From the NCBI RefSeq assembly GCF_000151665.1, contig NW_013171824.1:124001-188000 (forward strand): a DNA stretch of 64,000 nt, given 5' to 3'. This DNA comes from Blastocystis hominis. Its lineage: Eukaryota; Sar; Bigyra; Opalinata; Blastocystidae. Of the stretch, positions 11,576 through 25,130 are shown piece by piece. Under the pieces are notes generated by a model. That model had not been told where the DNA came from. It did not search any database and saw only the letters and a program-made list of their open reading frames with translations. A program made the translations under genes and the position numbers. Within the stretch, counting starts at the first letter, position 1, and each line of letters begins with the position of its first letter.

Positions 11576-12080
11576 ATTTTGTATACTCTTTCATAATATG
11601 AATCTATCAAACAACAAAGCAAATAACAACAATAATAACGACAATGAATTCGTTAAAATGGCACAGCAACAATAATAACAGTTATAGAAGTCAATGAGAA
11701 TAATAATAAGATTATGTGTTCAAAAGCAATGTCTAGAACAGAACAGAAATGAAATGAAATGAAATGAAATAATGAGCAGCAACAACATAATAGAAACGAA
11801 CAATAAGATGAGTAATCATCCAAATGGATGAATTGTGAACTCAATGCAGTGTCCGATATCGAATCAATACCAAATTGATGTAGAACAAGCAATGTGTATG
11901 TGAATAACAAGCAATAATGAGAATAATAACAGTAAAAGGAATGAGAACAAGAAGAATAAGAATATCTGAGAACAATCCATAGCTATTGATGATTAATAAT
12001 AATAATAGTAATCATAATAGAAAGAAATATTGAAACAATCATATGTGTAGTTTAATAAAGAAATAAGGAAAGAACCAAAT
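9111..12080. other. AT-rich microsatellite DNA, no gene seen
   Basis: Apart from the repeat described at 8951-11575, I see only short simple repeats: GAAT units at about 10958-10990, GATT units at about 11543-11570, and many looser AATG, AATC and AAAC tracts. No open frame shows protein-like composition on either strand. Confidence 0.6.
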
Positions 12081-12130
12081 CCATGATAATAATAGTCATA
12101 TTACCAATAATATGACTATTATTATCATGG
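12081..12130. repeat. Perfect 22-bp inverted repeat with 6-nt loop
   Basis: Arms 12081-12102 and 12109-12130 are perfect reverse complements (start CCATGATAATAATAGTCATA) around the loop ACCAAT. It lies in AT-rich non-coding DNA and would form a 22-bp hairpin. Its composition differs from the GC-rich Polinton hairpins. Confidence 0.9.
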
Positions 12131-15100
12131 ATCAATCAATCAAACAATCAATAATACTTATTGATCGATTCTGAATAATAAATCAATTAGATTGATATGT
12201 GAGATGGTCGAAATAAAGAACAAACTCGATATGTGAAAACAAACAAATACCAAGAATGCATATCAATTTCAAACAATCCACATAATTGAATGAATCTATG
12301 TGAATCGATTCAGATTTAAATATAAATGAAGAGAAGATCATTTGATTGTCGGTTTGCATGGAACGATTGATTGTTGTCACGAATCATCAATCGGATTGAT
12401 TTGAAATGATTTCGTATTGTAGGTTCTGATTATTGATTAAATCATTTGATAGATTGTTTGGTCCATTGCTTACTACAACTACTATTATTGTTGTTGCTGT
12501 TGATGCTGCTGCTATTGCTACTTCTCTCTTTCTCCCCTACCATTCATTCATTGATTCCAAACCATCAAAATCGATAACAATATTCCTTGTCAACAAAAGA
12601 AGAAATGGAATCAATGAAAGTAAAGAATCAAGTGTTTCCTTTATGACAATCAATGATCCATTAATCTATGAATGAATGAATGAATGAGTGAGTGAGTGAT
12701 GAAGGAAAACAGAATGAATGAATGAATGAATGAATGAATAAGAAAAAGGAAAAACAATATGCGTGTTATATGATATCGGATACTAGAAGGTAGGGGAGAA
12801 AGATGGGATGATGATGATTCAACTTCATTGACACTTCGAAGTAACAATGAATTGATTCGAAATGATTTGTTTTGGATCTTCCAAGTCTAACATCACTAAC
12901 TTCTGTATAATGGAGTTTCTGTTGTCCTCGTTTTGGTGACATTGGAAAGTGGATCTAAATATTGAATAGAGATGGTAAATAGATATTCCAAATCTGTTTC
13001 AAAATGTCAATCTACTTGTATCATTGGGGTATGTTCAATCGAAATCGATTCGAGTATTGTTGATAAATAGAATGGAATTGATTTCATATGATTTTCATAG
13101 ATTTCAATTCCATTTGGTAAGTTTGAACTTATCTTATCTTATCTTGTTAGGTGATTTGATTTGATTTGATTTGATTCGTTAAATAGGAACACATTTCGAT
13201 TGATTATGATTGGAACAATTCTATCTGGTTCATTTTACAATGATCTGTGGAATTTGTATTGTTGTTTCAAACTGATGGCACATGATTGATTCGATTATTG
13301 GTTAAAATGAATATATAATAATAATAATAATGATAATGATGATGATGAACATATAACAAACAGAAATAAGCAAAACAAAACATGGAACAATCCAAACAAA
13401 TAATCACATATTTCCTTATAAGAATTGAATCAATAAGAATTGACACAATCCAATTTGTCTGGTGGATAGTGAATAATAAAAGGATGAATGTTAGAATATG
13501 TAAAAAGGAATAAAGAAAAAGAAAATACAAAAAAGAAAACTAAAAACAAACTATAATCATATAATACAAAAGAAAAAGAAAAGGAAGAGGAATAAAATGC
13601 CCAAATATAAGAAAATAAGAAACAAAGAAAACTAAAGAATAGCAAAACAAACAAGAATAAACTAAAAATCAAAATCGAAAATGAAATAATCAAATGAACT
13701 ACAATGAATTCCAAAAGTTGAACAACAACAACAACAAATGAAAAATGAAATAATCAAAAATAGATAAGCAACATCAAAACAAAAACAAAAACAAAAGAAT
13801 AATGAATCATTGAGTATTATCCAAACTAGTACTATCTCAACAAACAAATATGGATTGTGTCGATTCCTATTGATTCAATTGGATTAAGTGCAATGAATCT
13901 TGTCAAAACGATTCGATTGAAGTCGTTCGATCAAGATTCATTCGAAATATGTGATTTGTGAATTCATCGGTGTTAAATCACAAACAGCATATTGAATATA
14001 CAATCAAACAATGGATTCCAAGAAAGGCCATTATCGAAATACTCATATTCAAACCACAACACAAATGGTTCTCACAATATGCCTCATTATTGTATTGTGA
14101 TTATCAAATGCTGATTTCATATTGACTTGTTCGAATGGGATTCAATGATTTGAATGATATCAATAATAATAATAATGATAATGATAATAATGATCAGAAA
14201 GAAATAAGAGTATTGTTATGCAATACAGTACAATGATAGATTCCAGCTAATACAATGATCGAACATAATGATTTCATGAATCTCGATCGATTCAATTGCA
14301 AAACAACCATTGAGACTACAATGTGTTTGAGTGATTGTTCCATTTGGATTCGATCGAATCAATTGTATAATTCTATCAGTCGATTGGATCGCTATCAATG
14401 AATCATTCGATCGATTCTATATCATTGATAATCGAACAAATACAAAAACAAATACTACTACTACTACTAATAATAATAATAATGACGAGGATTGATGGTT
14501 GAATACTCATCATCAATCTGATTCTGATTCTGATTAATCGATCCTATCCAATCATTCTATTCATGATCAACAATACTAAAGTGATCAAATGGTATTCAAT
14601 ATGCTGAAATAGACCGATGAATAATGTGAATGATGATACAATCATAATGATGATGATGAATGGAGATCGAAAACTAACCAAATACACACCATTCATTCAT
14701 TCGATCATTCATTCATTCAGTGGATTGAACAGCCTTTCTATTCTTATCAGTATTATTGAGTGTGAATGATGAATTGATTCTTTACGATATTCAACATTCA
14801 TTTGCATTTTGAATCAGCTATCTTTCATCCATTGAGTGATTGATTGAGTGAATGAGTGAGTGAGTGGTTTGTGTGATATTGAAGAATACGACATTCCATC
14901 CAAATATCGAATTGTGAAACCACAATTGATATTACTACGAACTACAACTATCAAGTATCAAACACATCCGATTTGATTCCATTATTATCAAATTGATAAA
15001 TCCATGTTTTGTGACTCATTGATAAACAAACAAACAAACAAACAAACAAACAAACAAATGATAGTTGGATTGATTGAATGGTGAATCCAATATGATTTCC

Positions 15101-15542
15101 AATGCTATTCAATCGGATTCTATTCTATTCTATTTTATTGTAGTTTCATTGCCTTGTTTTATCCATTTCACCTCTATTTGATTCTATTCTATTCTATTCT
15201 ATGTATACAATGATCGATTCCTATTCAATAAGTCAAAATCAATATCCTAATTCAATATCAATCATTCTATTGTATTGTATTGTATTGCATTGTATTATCT
15301 ACCGATTTAACAATGGATTCACAAATGTGAATAATCATCCAATATCAATCGATTCCAACCATTCCATTGTGTCACTATCAAATTCAATCTTATTATTCAT
15401 GATGATGATGATGATTATTCGAAGCAAACAGTTTCCTATCAATATTGAACAAATCCTAGTTCAAACCTATTCAAACCATCATTTGTATATTATTATTATT
15501 ATTATTATTATTGGTAGATTGGATTCATCGAAGACCGTAGTC
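12131..15542. other. AT-rich microsatellite DNA, no gene seen
   Basis: Tetranucleotide repeats dominate: GAAT at 12668-12740, ATAATA near 13314-13330, AAAC at 15027-15056, TTA at 15485-15512. Short open frames here are low-complexity and lack introns or motifs like those of the host genes. I see no RNA gene. Confidence 0.55.
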
Positions 15543-15692
15543 NNNNNNNNNNNNNNNNNNNNNNNNNNNNNNNNNNNNNNNNNNNNNNNNNNNNNNNNNN
15601 NNNNNNNNNNNNNNNNNNNNNNNNNNNNNNNNNNNNNNNNNNNNNNNNNNNNNNNNNNNNNNNNNNNNNNNNNNNNNNNNNNNNNNNNNNNN
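15543..15692. other. Assembly gap (150 N)
   Basis: Exactly 150 unknown bases directly before copy B of the long direct repeat. The gap sits on the duplication boundary, so the true joint between the AT-rich DNA and the Polinton fragment is not visible, and the gap length may be nominal. Confidence 0.98.
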
Positions 15693-15700
15693 GAAGGATT

Positions 15701-17890
15701 GAGTCCACATTATTGAACATGACTTGATTGGGTTTGAATAGAACAGTCATGGAAGTGATAAATGGATTTCTGAACTTGGAAGGATTGATTGAATCGAATG
15801 AACCATTGATAGGTGAATCTTGTATGAGAATGGAATAATGCATGTTCTCTCTTTACCAAAGACACTTATGACTTGCATAGACAATAATAGATGGATTTGT
15901 GATGACAATGTACACATATTGGGTTTCGGTCATTACAAAGAAACAAACAAACATGTAAAGATGAGAGAAATAACAATAATTCACCTTAGCTAGGTACGTC
16001 TACTGCTTTCTTGTATCCAAGTATAACTGATGTAACAAACACAAAAATAGAAATGAGCACTAGGTTGATAGTAGAAAGGAATTGGTCTAAGAAAGCACGA
16101 AACCTGCTTCCTGACCGATGATTGTCGACCAGACAGCCTAGGAACGATAGTCAAGGACTCAGAATCGGTTGGTCGATTACAACGATGGACAAAGGATCGC
16201 AATTGTGGTCATTGTGCAAAATAGCATATAAAGAAAACTGCCACCAAGTTTCACGCAAATAGTGCCATTCCCTTACTACTATTGTTCCAAATTAATGAGG
16301 TTTAAGATGGCTACAAGTTGATAAATCATATTATTATTGATCGAAAGAGCTTTTGTTATTGTGAAAATAGTATCATTTTTGTTATGTGACATGTATCAAA
16401 TATGGATGAACTCATCAATAGAAATAGGAAGGATGAATCAGTCATTTACCACAAGTATTGTTGTATTTCCTTTGATATATGACTAATCTGTATACTATAG
16501 TCTCGAGATACTTTGAATCAATACTTGGAAAATGAATATCTGCAATAGAATAACAACAAATGTGTATTGTTTCAGTTTGGTACATATTGTGTGATATGAA
16601 TTGTATCAAAGCCCATAATGAATTCACATTCTAAATGTGACAACTAATAATGTTGCTAGTTCGTGTTATAAGCTGAGAGAAGGAATGAGCAGTATTAACA
16701 AACAAGAGTCTTCACAATAGTTATTCTCAATGGTATTGATTGTGAATAGTTGATGTTTTGTCATCATCATCATTATCATTGTTCTGTATGGGAAGATAGA
16801 ATAATGTGTATTTGTGATTGATTGTATATTTTGGCTTATTAGTATACTCCATGGAATAGAATACTGTGAAAATAAGATAGGTAAGTGTGGAATAATCAGA
16901 AATGGCCAATATGAATGAAAACAACAACAATACTAGAATGTAATAGAATAGTAGAAAATAACATATGTATGAAGTAGCAATGGAAATGGAGTCATTTTCA
17001 CAAATTATGACGAACAATAGCTGGAATGATGATATTTCACAGGGATCTGTTTTAGCTCATCCTGAAACGAATTACATAGATCATGCTAGTTTTGCTTCAA
17101 AACAAACAAAATCCAGACAAACACGATTCTGTCATTTCATTGGTTTAACACAATGTTTGATTCTGTTAAATCCATTTTCATAAAATAACTAATTCTGAGT
17201 AGCAGGAACAATACTGTTGATACTTAGTACTGGAATAACCAATCGATGAATGAATGATTGGAGTTTGTAGTAAATTCCGTTATTGTTAGTTGGAATGCAC
17301 AATGATTGGTATATAGTGGTTAGAACTGAATGATTCCTAGATATTATCACAGATTGTATGCTATATGTGAATAGAATAGTACTGGAATGATTTGTGTAAT
17401 TGGTCACAATCTATTGAATGAATATGAGTTGGATGTACAAAGATTGCATAGCATGGAGATGGTTTGTACCATGAATGGATGAAAGAAAAGAGAAAAGAAA
17501 CGAAAAGAAGAAATAGTATTCATTGCTTAAGATCTTAATCCATTCAATGATATGTATTAGTTAGTTATTTATGAATGTAATACGTGATAATGATAATGAA
17601 GAGTGAATGAGAGAGAATCGAAATGAATGGGAATATGATTGGTTGTGATATTGGAGTTGGATTCGATTCGATTTCAGCAATTCAACACTGAAATGAAAAC
17701 AGAGAAATGAATGAATGAATGGACGAAAGATTCTCTCTCTGTGGAGTGATTCACAAAACAACAAAGACCTTTATCATAACCAATGAACTGTAATTCTACA
17801 TCAATAATGTCATCGATTCAATCATTCAATCAATCAATCATTCATGCTTTTAGAACTGTTTAACGCATGATTGATTGATTGATTGATTGG
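15701..17890. repeat. Long direct repeat, copy B
   Basis: Second copy of 8951-11575, in the same orientation. It begins with the Polinton fibre-gene N-terminus (minus strand, MHYSILIQDSPINGSF, start at 15843) and continues through the same AT-rich DNA. It is diverged from copy A by scattered point changes and lacks about 390 bp of it. Confidence 0.85.
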
Positions 17891-18169
17891 TTGAAACAAC
17901 AATCATAATTGAGTATCATTGTTAAAATAGTAAAGAAGAACATCATAATAATCAGGCAGGATTGATATTTTGATAACTATAGAATCATGAATTGTGATCG
18001 AGAATCGGTTTGAAACAAACAATCAAACAATCAACCAATCAATGGAAATGTTCCTAAACAATGACGAATCACTGAACAAATCAAATCAAATCAATATTAT
18101 AGATTGAATGCTAGATTTAGACAAGATCAGCGAGAATCGAAGAAACATCTATGAATCAAATCAAATCAA

Positions 18170-19961
18170 TCAAACTATACTCGAAATTGATTTCGATCGA
18201 ACTTTATAGAATGGATAACCAAACAAACCACCAGGTAGGTTGACATTTTGAAGATTTGGAATATCTAAATACTATCAATATTCAATATTCAGAAATACTT
18301 GCCAATGTCACTACACAAGGATAAACGAAACTACATCCTATAGAAGTGATTGATGTTAGATTTGGAAGATCTACAAAGCAAATCATTTACAATCAATTCA
18401 TTATTACTTCGAAGTGTCAATGAAACTGAATCACCAGCACTTCCTTGAAGTGCACCATAACCGAGTTGAATGGATTGTAATGATGGAAGATCTATATCAA
18501 TCATTTCATTCGAATTCATTCAATACTTTCCATTATTACTGAGAAGCAATCGTTGAATGCATTTTCACCTATAGTAATGGATTGTAGATTTGGAAGATCT
18601 ATACATCATTCAAATATTCAATATCATATCAATACCTCGAATCACAAACGAACAATAATAGAAATTGCATGAACTACTTTCAATTGAACCAATTTGAATG
18701 GATTGTAATTGTGGTAGATTCTCCAATTCAAAGTATCCAGCAAAATCTCCGAAACTCCTTTCACCGATTTGAATGGATTCCAATTGTGGAAGATTCTTCA
18801 ATTCAAAGTCTCCTCCATAATCAGAAGGATGATATTCACCAATTTGAATGGGTTCCAATGAATCACAATTCAATATTTGGAATGATTCTGATTCATCACT
18901 TTCATCCCCATTTTTCATTTGCGAAAACGAATTGTTTCCGATTTTGATAGTTTTCAATCGATTCAATCCATCGATTTTGAATGTTCTCACTGATCCAAAA
19001 CATTCATCGCCGATTTCGATAGATCGTAGCCACTCGAATCGATTCAGATCCAATGCATTCAAATCGTTACAGCAATTCGATGAAATCTTCAAATCGGTCA
19101 CTTGCAAACTCACATCGATCCATTTTGTAGATCCAGTGACGCTGAATCGAAGAGGAGCAGGTTCTTCGCGTTTTGGAGCAGGAGCAGGAGCAGACATCGG
19201 AGTGGGTTTGGGTTTGGGTTTGGGTTTTGGAGTTGTGGATCGAGTGTACCATCCATCATAGAGATCTCTTCCACTCACTTCCACTCCATCTTCCATTCCA
19301 CTTCGCGAGTAGCAATCCGAGTTTCTTCATCGATCCAGTATCCTCGACCATTTCGAAGAAACGATTCTTTCGATTCATCATACACGAATTCACCCACATA
19401 GAGGGGAATTCGATTCGAAGCGATGGTGTTGTTCCCGTTTCGCTTGAACTCCGTCATGATGCTTCCCTTGATCTTGCGGATGATTTCCACCAGCTTGTTT
19501 TCCTTCCACATCCCTTCGAGCAGCATGGCACCCGTTTCTTCGTCATATTGGATGCCCCATCCTTCTCGTTCTCGCTTCTCATTAAATTCACCGTGATATA
19601 TCAGGTGATCACTCGCATGCGAATAGATTTCCATTCGCTCGCCTCGGACATGGTTTATTATACGATGAAAATTCTTTCTGTCCCAGATTTCATCGAAGGA
19701 TTGCACAAATGCGACACATCCATTATCAAATCGCGTGAAGTCACCGATTTCGCTCCCGTTCGCATCCACCTCAAAGCACATCTTCAGTATGCCATTTTGG
19801 AATAGGCAAACCTTCCCAGCTCTCGTCAACGTGTATTCATCCTCGTGATCGCCTTGATAATATTGGAGGCTATACTTGCAGCCCCCAATAGTGATTTCCT
19901 TTGCTTCACCACGCGTTATGTAACCGTCCAGGAGAAATTCGCTTCCCTTAAGTTCCTCCAT
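18170..19961 (-). CDS. MORN plus leucine-rich-repeat (BspA-like) protein, one apparent frameshift
   Basis: The first part (19961 to about 19285) has MORN-type units (HLIYHGEFNE, YVGEFVYDE with GxG turns). It is followed by a Lys-Pro linker coded by a GGTTTG repeat, then by leucine-rich repeats of the (D/N)LPxLxSIxIG type, as in BspA-like proteins common in gut protists. Several of the last repeats are separate exons: the 37, about 48, 37 and 34-nt introns all interrupt just before the ATCTTCCA-type exon start. The stop is the TGA at 18170-18172. Between MORN and LRR parts the frame shifts by one near 19285. I could not place an intron there, so either this is an indel or a splice site I miss. 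Likely role: protein binding, place in the cell unknown. Confidence 0.65.
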
Positions 19962-20059
19962 TCTACCTATTTGGAATCACATATCCTTAGCCTCTACTCT
20001 TTGAATCCGTAATTTGTAACCAAATATAAAGAATTTATGAAGAAAACAGAGATATCAGT

Positions 20060-20510
20060 TTATTACCTTACATTTAAGTATTCTTCATATTTAAAAATTA
20101 TGATAGAGTGCTACCATATACACATTGGATCCAAGATTTCCAAGTGAAGTACTCACTTGTGTTTCGCATCATTTTGTTCACATTTTTGTGGTTGAAATAG
20201 TTCGGAGGTATAGATATTTATAATAATATCAGGATTGTTTGGAAACACTCAGAATGGAAAAGTCCATTTTGTTGTCTACTATGTCTGTATAGGTTGTATA
20301 TTTATGATATCATAGTGAAATCGTGTTATGAAGCAAGGATTTGGTTGTTCACTCCACTTTGTCTAAATAGTCTATATTATCATTATCATTATTATTATTA
20401 TTTCGATAATCCAATCTATCCATCCATGATTCTAGCCAAATCATTTTGACTTGGGAATGGTTGGGTTTGAAAGCAATTCAAACTAGTAAAACTAGTAAAT
20501 CGAATGGAAT
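20060..20510. other. Intergenic, no gene seen
   Basis: AT-rich spacer between the MORN/LRR gene and the GC-rich fibronectin-like gene; only short simple repeats (ATT units near 20388-20402). Confidence 0.5.
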
Positions 20511-20843
20511 GGAATGGAAATTGGTTTTGATCCAGTGATTTTCACACAAAGAACCTATCTTCGCACATCGTTAACCATTCACTCCATTTTCTATCATTTC
20601 CTTATCCTAAACCAACCAACTAACTCTAAATACACTTTCTTTCTTTCTTTCTATCTTTGTTTCTTTGTTTCAACTATCAACTCACAGCACTCTATTATTA
20701 TTATCAACTAGAGTCGTTTGGTTCCTCGTTCTGGATTATTCTGTTCATGTTTCTAAATCATTCCAACACCCTACACACTCTAAATCTACATTTTCCTTCT
20801 TTCCTAAACACATTTTCGATTCTCATTCAAATCCTACAACGCT

Positions 20844-23829
20844 TCAACCATTCCACATCTCTACAATTCCATCCATCCATCCATCCATCTTCCAAACCAA
20901 ACACCGCAACCATTTCTCTCTTTCTCTTTCTCTCAGCAACTGCCAAATCGGTCTGGATCGTGGAAACGTGGAAACATCGCGACCCACGGCGCACCAGGCG
21001 TGATCGACGAGGTGGGCGCGGATGAGCGCGCCGGTCACGTCGTAGGCGAAGAGGAAGCGGAGGCGGAGGCGGAGGCGGAGGGGCTGGGTGACGGAGACCA
21101 CGGTGGCGTTCTGCGCCCAGTTGGACAGGAAGAGATCCAGAGAGCCCGGTCGACTCTGCACACCTTCGTAGGGAGCCACGGACCCCACCCCATCGCCCAC
21201 CAGATTCCTGCTCACTCACACCCACACCCACACCCACACCCAGAGCGAACCGGTGAGCGAGGAGGTTGGCTCGCCGTCCACCACCAACACCCAACGAATT
21301 CCGACGTGGCCATCGTGGACACTCCGAATTGCCTGCCCATCCACTCGGCACTGCCCACTTCGCTCGGGACGCACTCCAGCGTGTAGGAAGTCGCGGGGAT
21401 CCCACCCTCCAACACGTCCCACACATCGCGTCCCGCGGGGAACCAGACGGTTCGGCGGAAGGAGGAAGGAGGAAGGAGGAAGTCGCGGGAGCGCGAAGCT
21501 CGCACGTGGCGGTGCAGAGATCATGGAAGGATCCGGTAATCGCCATCGCACAGTCCCACTCAATGCCCTCCGCCTGATTCCACACACACCGCATACAGAA
21601 CCGCGGGGATCTTCTCTTGGCGGGAGAGATACCCGGTGAACGCGGCCACGCTCAGATAGATGGGCGCGTGCTGCACGCTCTGCACGCTCTGCACGCTCTG
21701 CACGCTCTGCACGCTCTGCAGGTCCAGGAAGCAGTTCGTGCTGGCGACCTCGCTCTCGCTCTGGATCACGGCCATCGACGCCATCCACGAGCGTCGCACC
21801 ACGTAGTACCGAATGCTGGCGCCGCCCAGCTCCGCCGGCTCTGCCCACTGCACGCGCAGCGAGGTCGAGGAGAGCGCGGCCACCTCGAGGTTCTGCACCG
21901 CGCCGGGCGCGACGACATACGCGGCGAGGGTGATGGGAGAGGAGGCCTCGGAGAGGATGGAGCACGCGGCGGAGCACAGCGCCACGCGCACCCAGTAGGC
22001 CACGCACGCATCGAGAGAGAGAGAGAGAGAGAGAGAGCTCGGGTTGCTGGACGTCGCCCTCTTGGAGGAGCGCGTCGGCGGCGAAGAGCTGGGAGTGGGA
22101 GCCAACCAAGGCCTGCACGAAGAGCTCGCACCACCACCAGACCCAGCGCACCTGCGTGGCTTCGAAGGCGGCAGCAGCACGACGGGCGCGGAGGTAGGCA
22201 GGGAGGGAGGCAGGCAGGCAGCAGCACGACGGGGCGGTAGACGGAGAAGGACGCGAAGGCGGACCAGGAGGCGCCCTTGCGGACACGCCAGCTGATGGCC
22301 ATCACGCTGTTCACAATGGCGCCCGCCACCAACACGGAGCGCGTCTCGAAGAACTGGCTCTGCACATTGCTGCCCATCAAGGCCATCCATCGGGGCTTCA
22401 TCGGAGATGCCACTGCTCCAGGGAACCTCCATCTGCACACTACACGCTGCGCTGCGCCTACTCCACTTCCCTCATACCAATCGCGCTCTCCACAATCCGA
22501 GCAGGCCACAACCGAACGCCAACCGAACGCCGGCGCGGGTCGAGAAGGTCGCGATGAGGGTTTCCGCGGGGAAGGGGAGGCCGTTTCGGGACACCAACCT
22601 GTTGGCATTGATGTAGAGCGTGCGTGCCTTCGCAGAACCGCGGGAAGGAGCCATCGAACGCGAAGGCAATGGTGTAGTCGGAGATGGAGATCGCGGTGGT
22701 GGGATAGGAGAACGTGGCCTCGGCCAATTCAAACACGATGTGGATGTTCATGGGCTCGAATGGGTCGTTCATCACCTCGCCCACGCCCACATTGCTCGTG
22801 CAGTACATCGTGGATTGCTTCCCATCTCCCATCGTCCACAGCGCCACGTCCCTCGCCCCATCGCCCGCCACGCAGCGCAGCATCGGCAGGATGGGCTGGC
22901 AGGAGCCCGTCCCCTATCGATCGATCGATTCCCACTGCTGATAGGCGTTGCACCCATCCGTGATCATGCCCCACTAGTCCACATCGCACTTCGTATCCAA
23001 CACTTGCCCCAAGTGCCCTTCCGGCTACCCCGCCGCTTCGTCCGCGGGGCACACCACCGCCACGCACCTCACCTCTCTTCCATTCCACCACTTCCCACAC
23101 GCCCGCACCACGCACACCTCCACCTTCCCATGCTCCACAGACCCACAAATGCACAACTGCACCGTCTTGGACCTCGCCTGCTCCCACTGCCCATTCCAGT
23201 TCACTCGGCTCCCATCAATCAGAGGCGAGGACCGTGTCCACAGCAGTTCGCATACTCCGCCTTCTTGTCCCATTCTCCCAAGTTCCACACACGCTCCGCT
23301 TCTACCAACCTACAGCTCTTGCTCCCATTGTTTGCCCTTTCACTCATCGCAAATCCGTTCTCTCTACCACACTCTACCACCTCACAATATGAAAATGAAA
23401 ATACGAGAAACAGAACAGATATCCTAGGCAAGAACGTCGTGCCTGTACCAGATACCTCCCACGTTGCAAGTTATCTCCATGTATCCGCGGTCACATATGG
23501 CATGAATGGGTTCGCCACGTTACACAGTTTGAAGTACAGAAATTCCTCACTCGGAACACATTCCACACAGCAAAAATGGAACCAGGGTCCACTGCCATTA
23601 TGGTATTGAATGCGTTCACGATGCATATCTCACACACACAGTTTAGTCAAAGTAACGATAGCACACACTACACTAGCTTCTTCAAACACACCAACTTGAC
23701 GACAGAACCCATCCCAGCTACAATACTTACACTCCCATAACACAACACACAAAAACACATAGAAGTCCGAAAACAAAGCAAAAGACAGGACATACAAGTC
23801 CAATTCCAAATTTTGAATACATTCAAACC
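20844..23829 (-). CDS. Cys-rich multi-exon protein with fibronectin-III-like modules (ends approximate)
   Basis: The coding strand is minus although the opposite strand has long open frames. Protein-like exons include one near 23829 with a hydrophobic leader, a Cys-rich exon near 23590-23490 (CCVECVPSEEF), one at 23288-23060 (NWNGQWEQARSKTVQLC), one at 22883-22480 (YTIAFAFDGSF, LamG-like), and one at 21930-21600 with a fibronectin-III pattern (GAVQNLEVAALSSTSLRVQW then GASIRYYVVRRS). A further stretch at 21450-21250 (GIPATSYTLECVPSE) and a C-terminal part to 20844 follow. Several in-frame stops disappear as 30-nt introns (for example 30-nt units ending TAG before 23010 and 22970); one TAG near 22920 stays unexplained. 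A nine-base repeat at about 21668-21720 codes Gln-Ser-Val units. Probably a secreted or surface protein. Both ends and some joints are uncertain. Confidence 0.5.
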
Positions 23830-24837
23830 CAGTAAAACGAAGCTAATAGCTTTTATTGTAAAACAAATGATTTCAAAAATACACAGGAATTGTGCAATTG
23901 TGAAAATAGTGTTGAAATTGGGTATGAGTGGAAGAATAGATTTCGAATAGGGAGGGAGTTGTTTTTACTGTGAAGTGGAAGGAGATGAGCGGAAATGGGA
24001 TATTGTGGAATGAATAGATCGAAGAGTGTTGTTTCCAGTGGAAGCGTTTTGTTTTTCGTTCTATTCATTTGGAATCTACTCTAGATGGGATTGGAAGAAA
24101 TAGGGTATGTAGAAGATGATGATAGGAATGAAAATGGAAAAGCTAGCGATAAGCAGTTTCTGGGTTATCATTTATAGTAATAATATGTGATATGTGTATA
24201 GTAGAATCGAATAGTAGAGTTTGTGAGAAAGGTGGGTGTGTCGTTGAAGAACTGAGCAAAATAATGTAGAATACATAATATATTTTATACGAACAAATAG
24301 AGATATATTCATATTCCACTGTTTCTAGGTTTTTCGATAGTTGGTGTGCAGTTTTTGTCGTTTTGATGCACTCTGAACCCATCAGAGTTAGTTATATTGC
24401 CAGAGAATACTATTCCTTATTCTAACCCATATAGTATCCCCCACCTGCCAAATAATGCAGAATATCTCCTATTTAAAGGAAGTATCGAATTGTACACCAC
24501 TTCAATAGGGATACAAAGTGATTCACAACGTTGTTCTATTACGAGCATGAATAACAATAGTATACATAATACTTGCTGTTTGAGTTGGTTGATGAAAGTG
24601 AAATGCTTTGGTTCCCAACTCATTAGGATGAATAGAATTACTCACTAATAGTGATATCAGTATTGTTGATGATAAAGCTGAAATCCATAAGAATGGACTC
24701 TATGGGAATGAGTTGTTGTCCAATATCAAGCTGTGAGACATATCTGGCTGATTATTTGTTGGAGGCAACAATCAAACTATTACTTTTCAGATATATATAT
24801 AGAAGATAGACATTGATATCTATCTATCTATCTTCTT
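23830..24837. other. Intergenic, no gene seen
   Basis: AT-rich DNA between the fibronectin-like gene and Polinton remnant P2. Short open frames on the minus strand (for example 23853-24068 and 24143-24382) are low-complexity and I do not support them as genes. Confidence 0.5.
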
Positions 24838-25130
24838 GAATACCTTACTGAAGTTGTACTTACAAGATATCGTGAATGAGATGTACACATTGGAATTCAA
24901 GGAGATCGGACGGTCATTCGCATCTGTCAGTACCCAATCAATGGAATCCAAGTTCGATTGTTCAATCACATCGATCGATAGGTTGTTCCAGGTGATCATG
25001 TTGTTCAGTCCCATCGATACGTGAATCAGGTTATCGATCAGCGGACTCTTCAGACCGAATGTTTGAGCATTGATACTACTGTACACTCGGATCACACTCA
25101 TTCCATTCGTGATGTCATATGGTTTCTCTG
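24820..25130 (-). pseudogene. P2 fragment of the 168-residue Polinton gene
   Basis: Minus-strand remnant matching the C-terminal half of the gene at 44559-45065 (VIRVYSSINAQTFGLKSP and on), truncated upstream at the deletion joint and diverged at its C-terminus, where an ATCTATCT microsatellite has appeared. Confidence 0.8.

Noticed and set aside
22620-23609. Long His/Arg/Pro-rich plus-strand frame
   Set aside because: Composition is typical of an antisense shadow; the minus strand carries fibronectin-like and Cys-rich exons in the same place.
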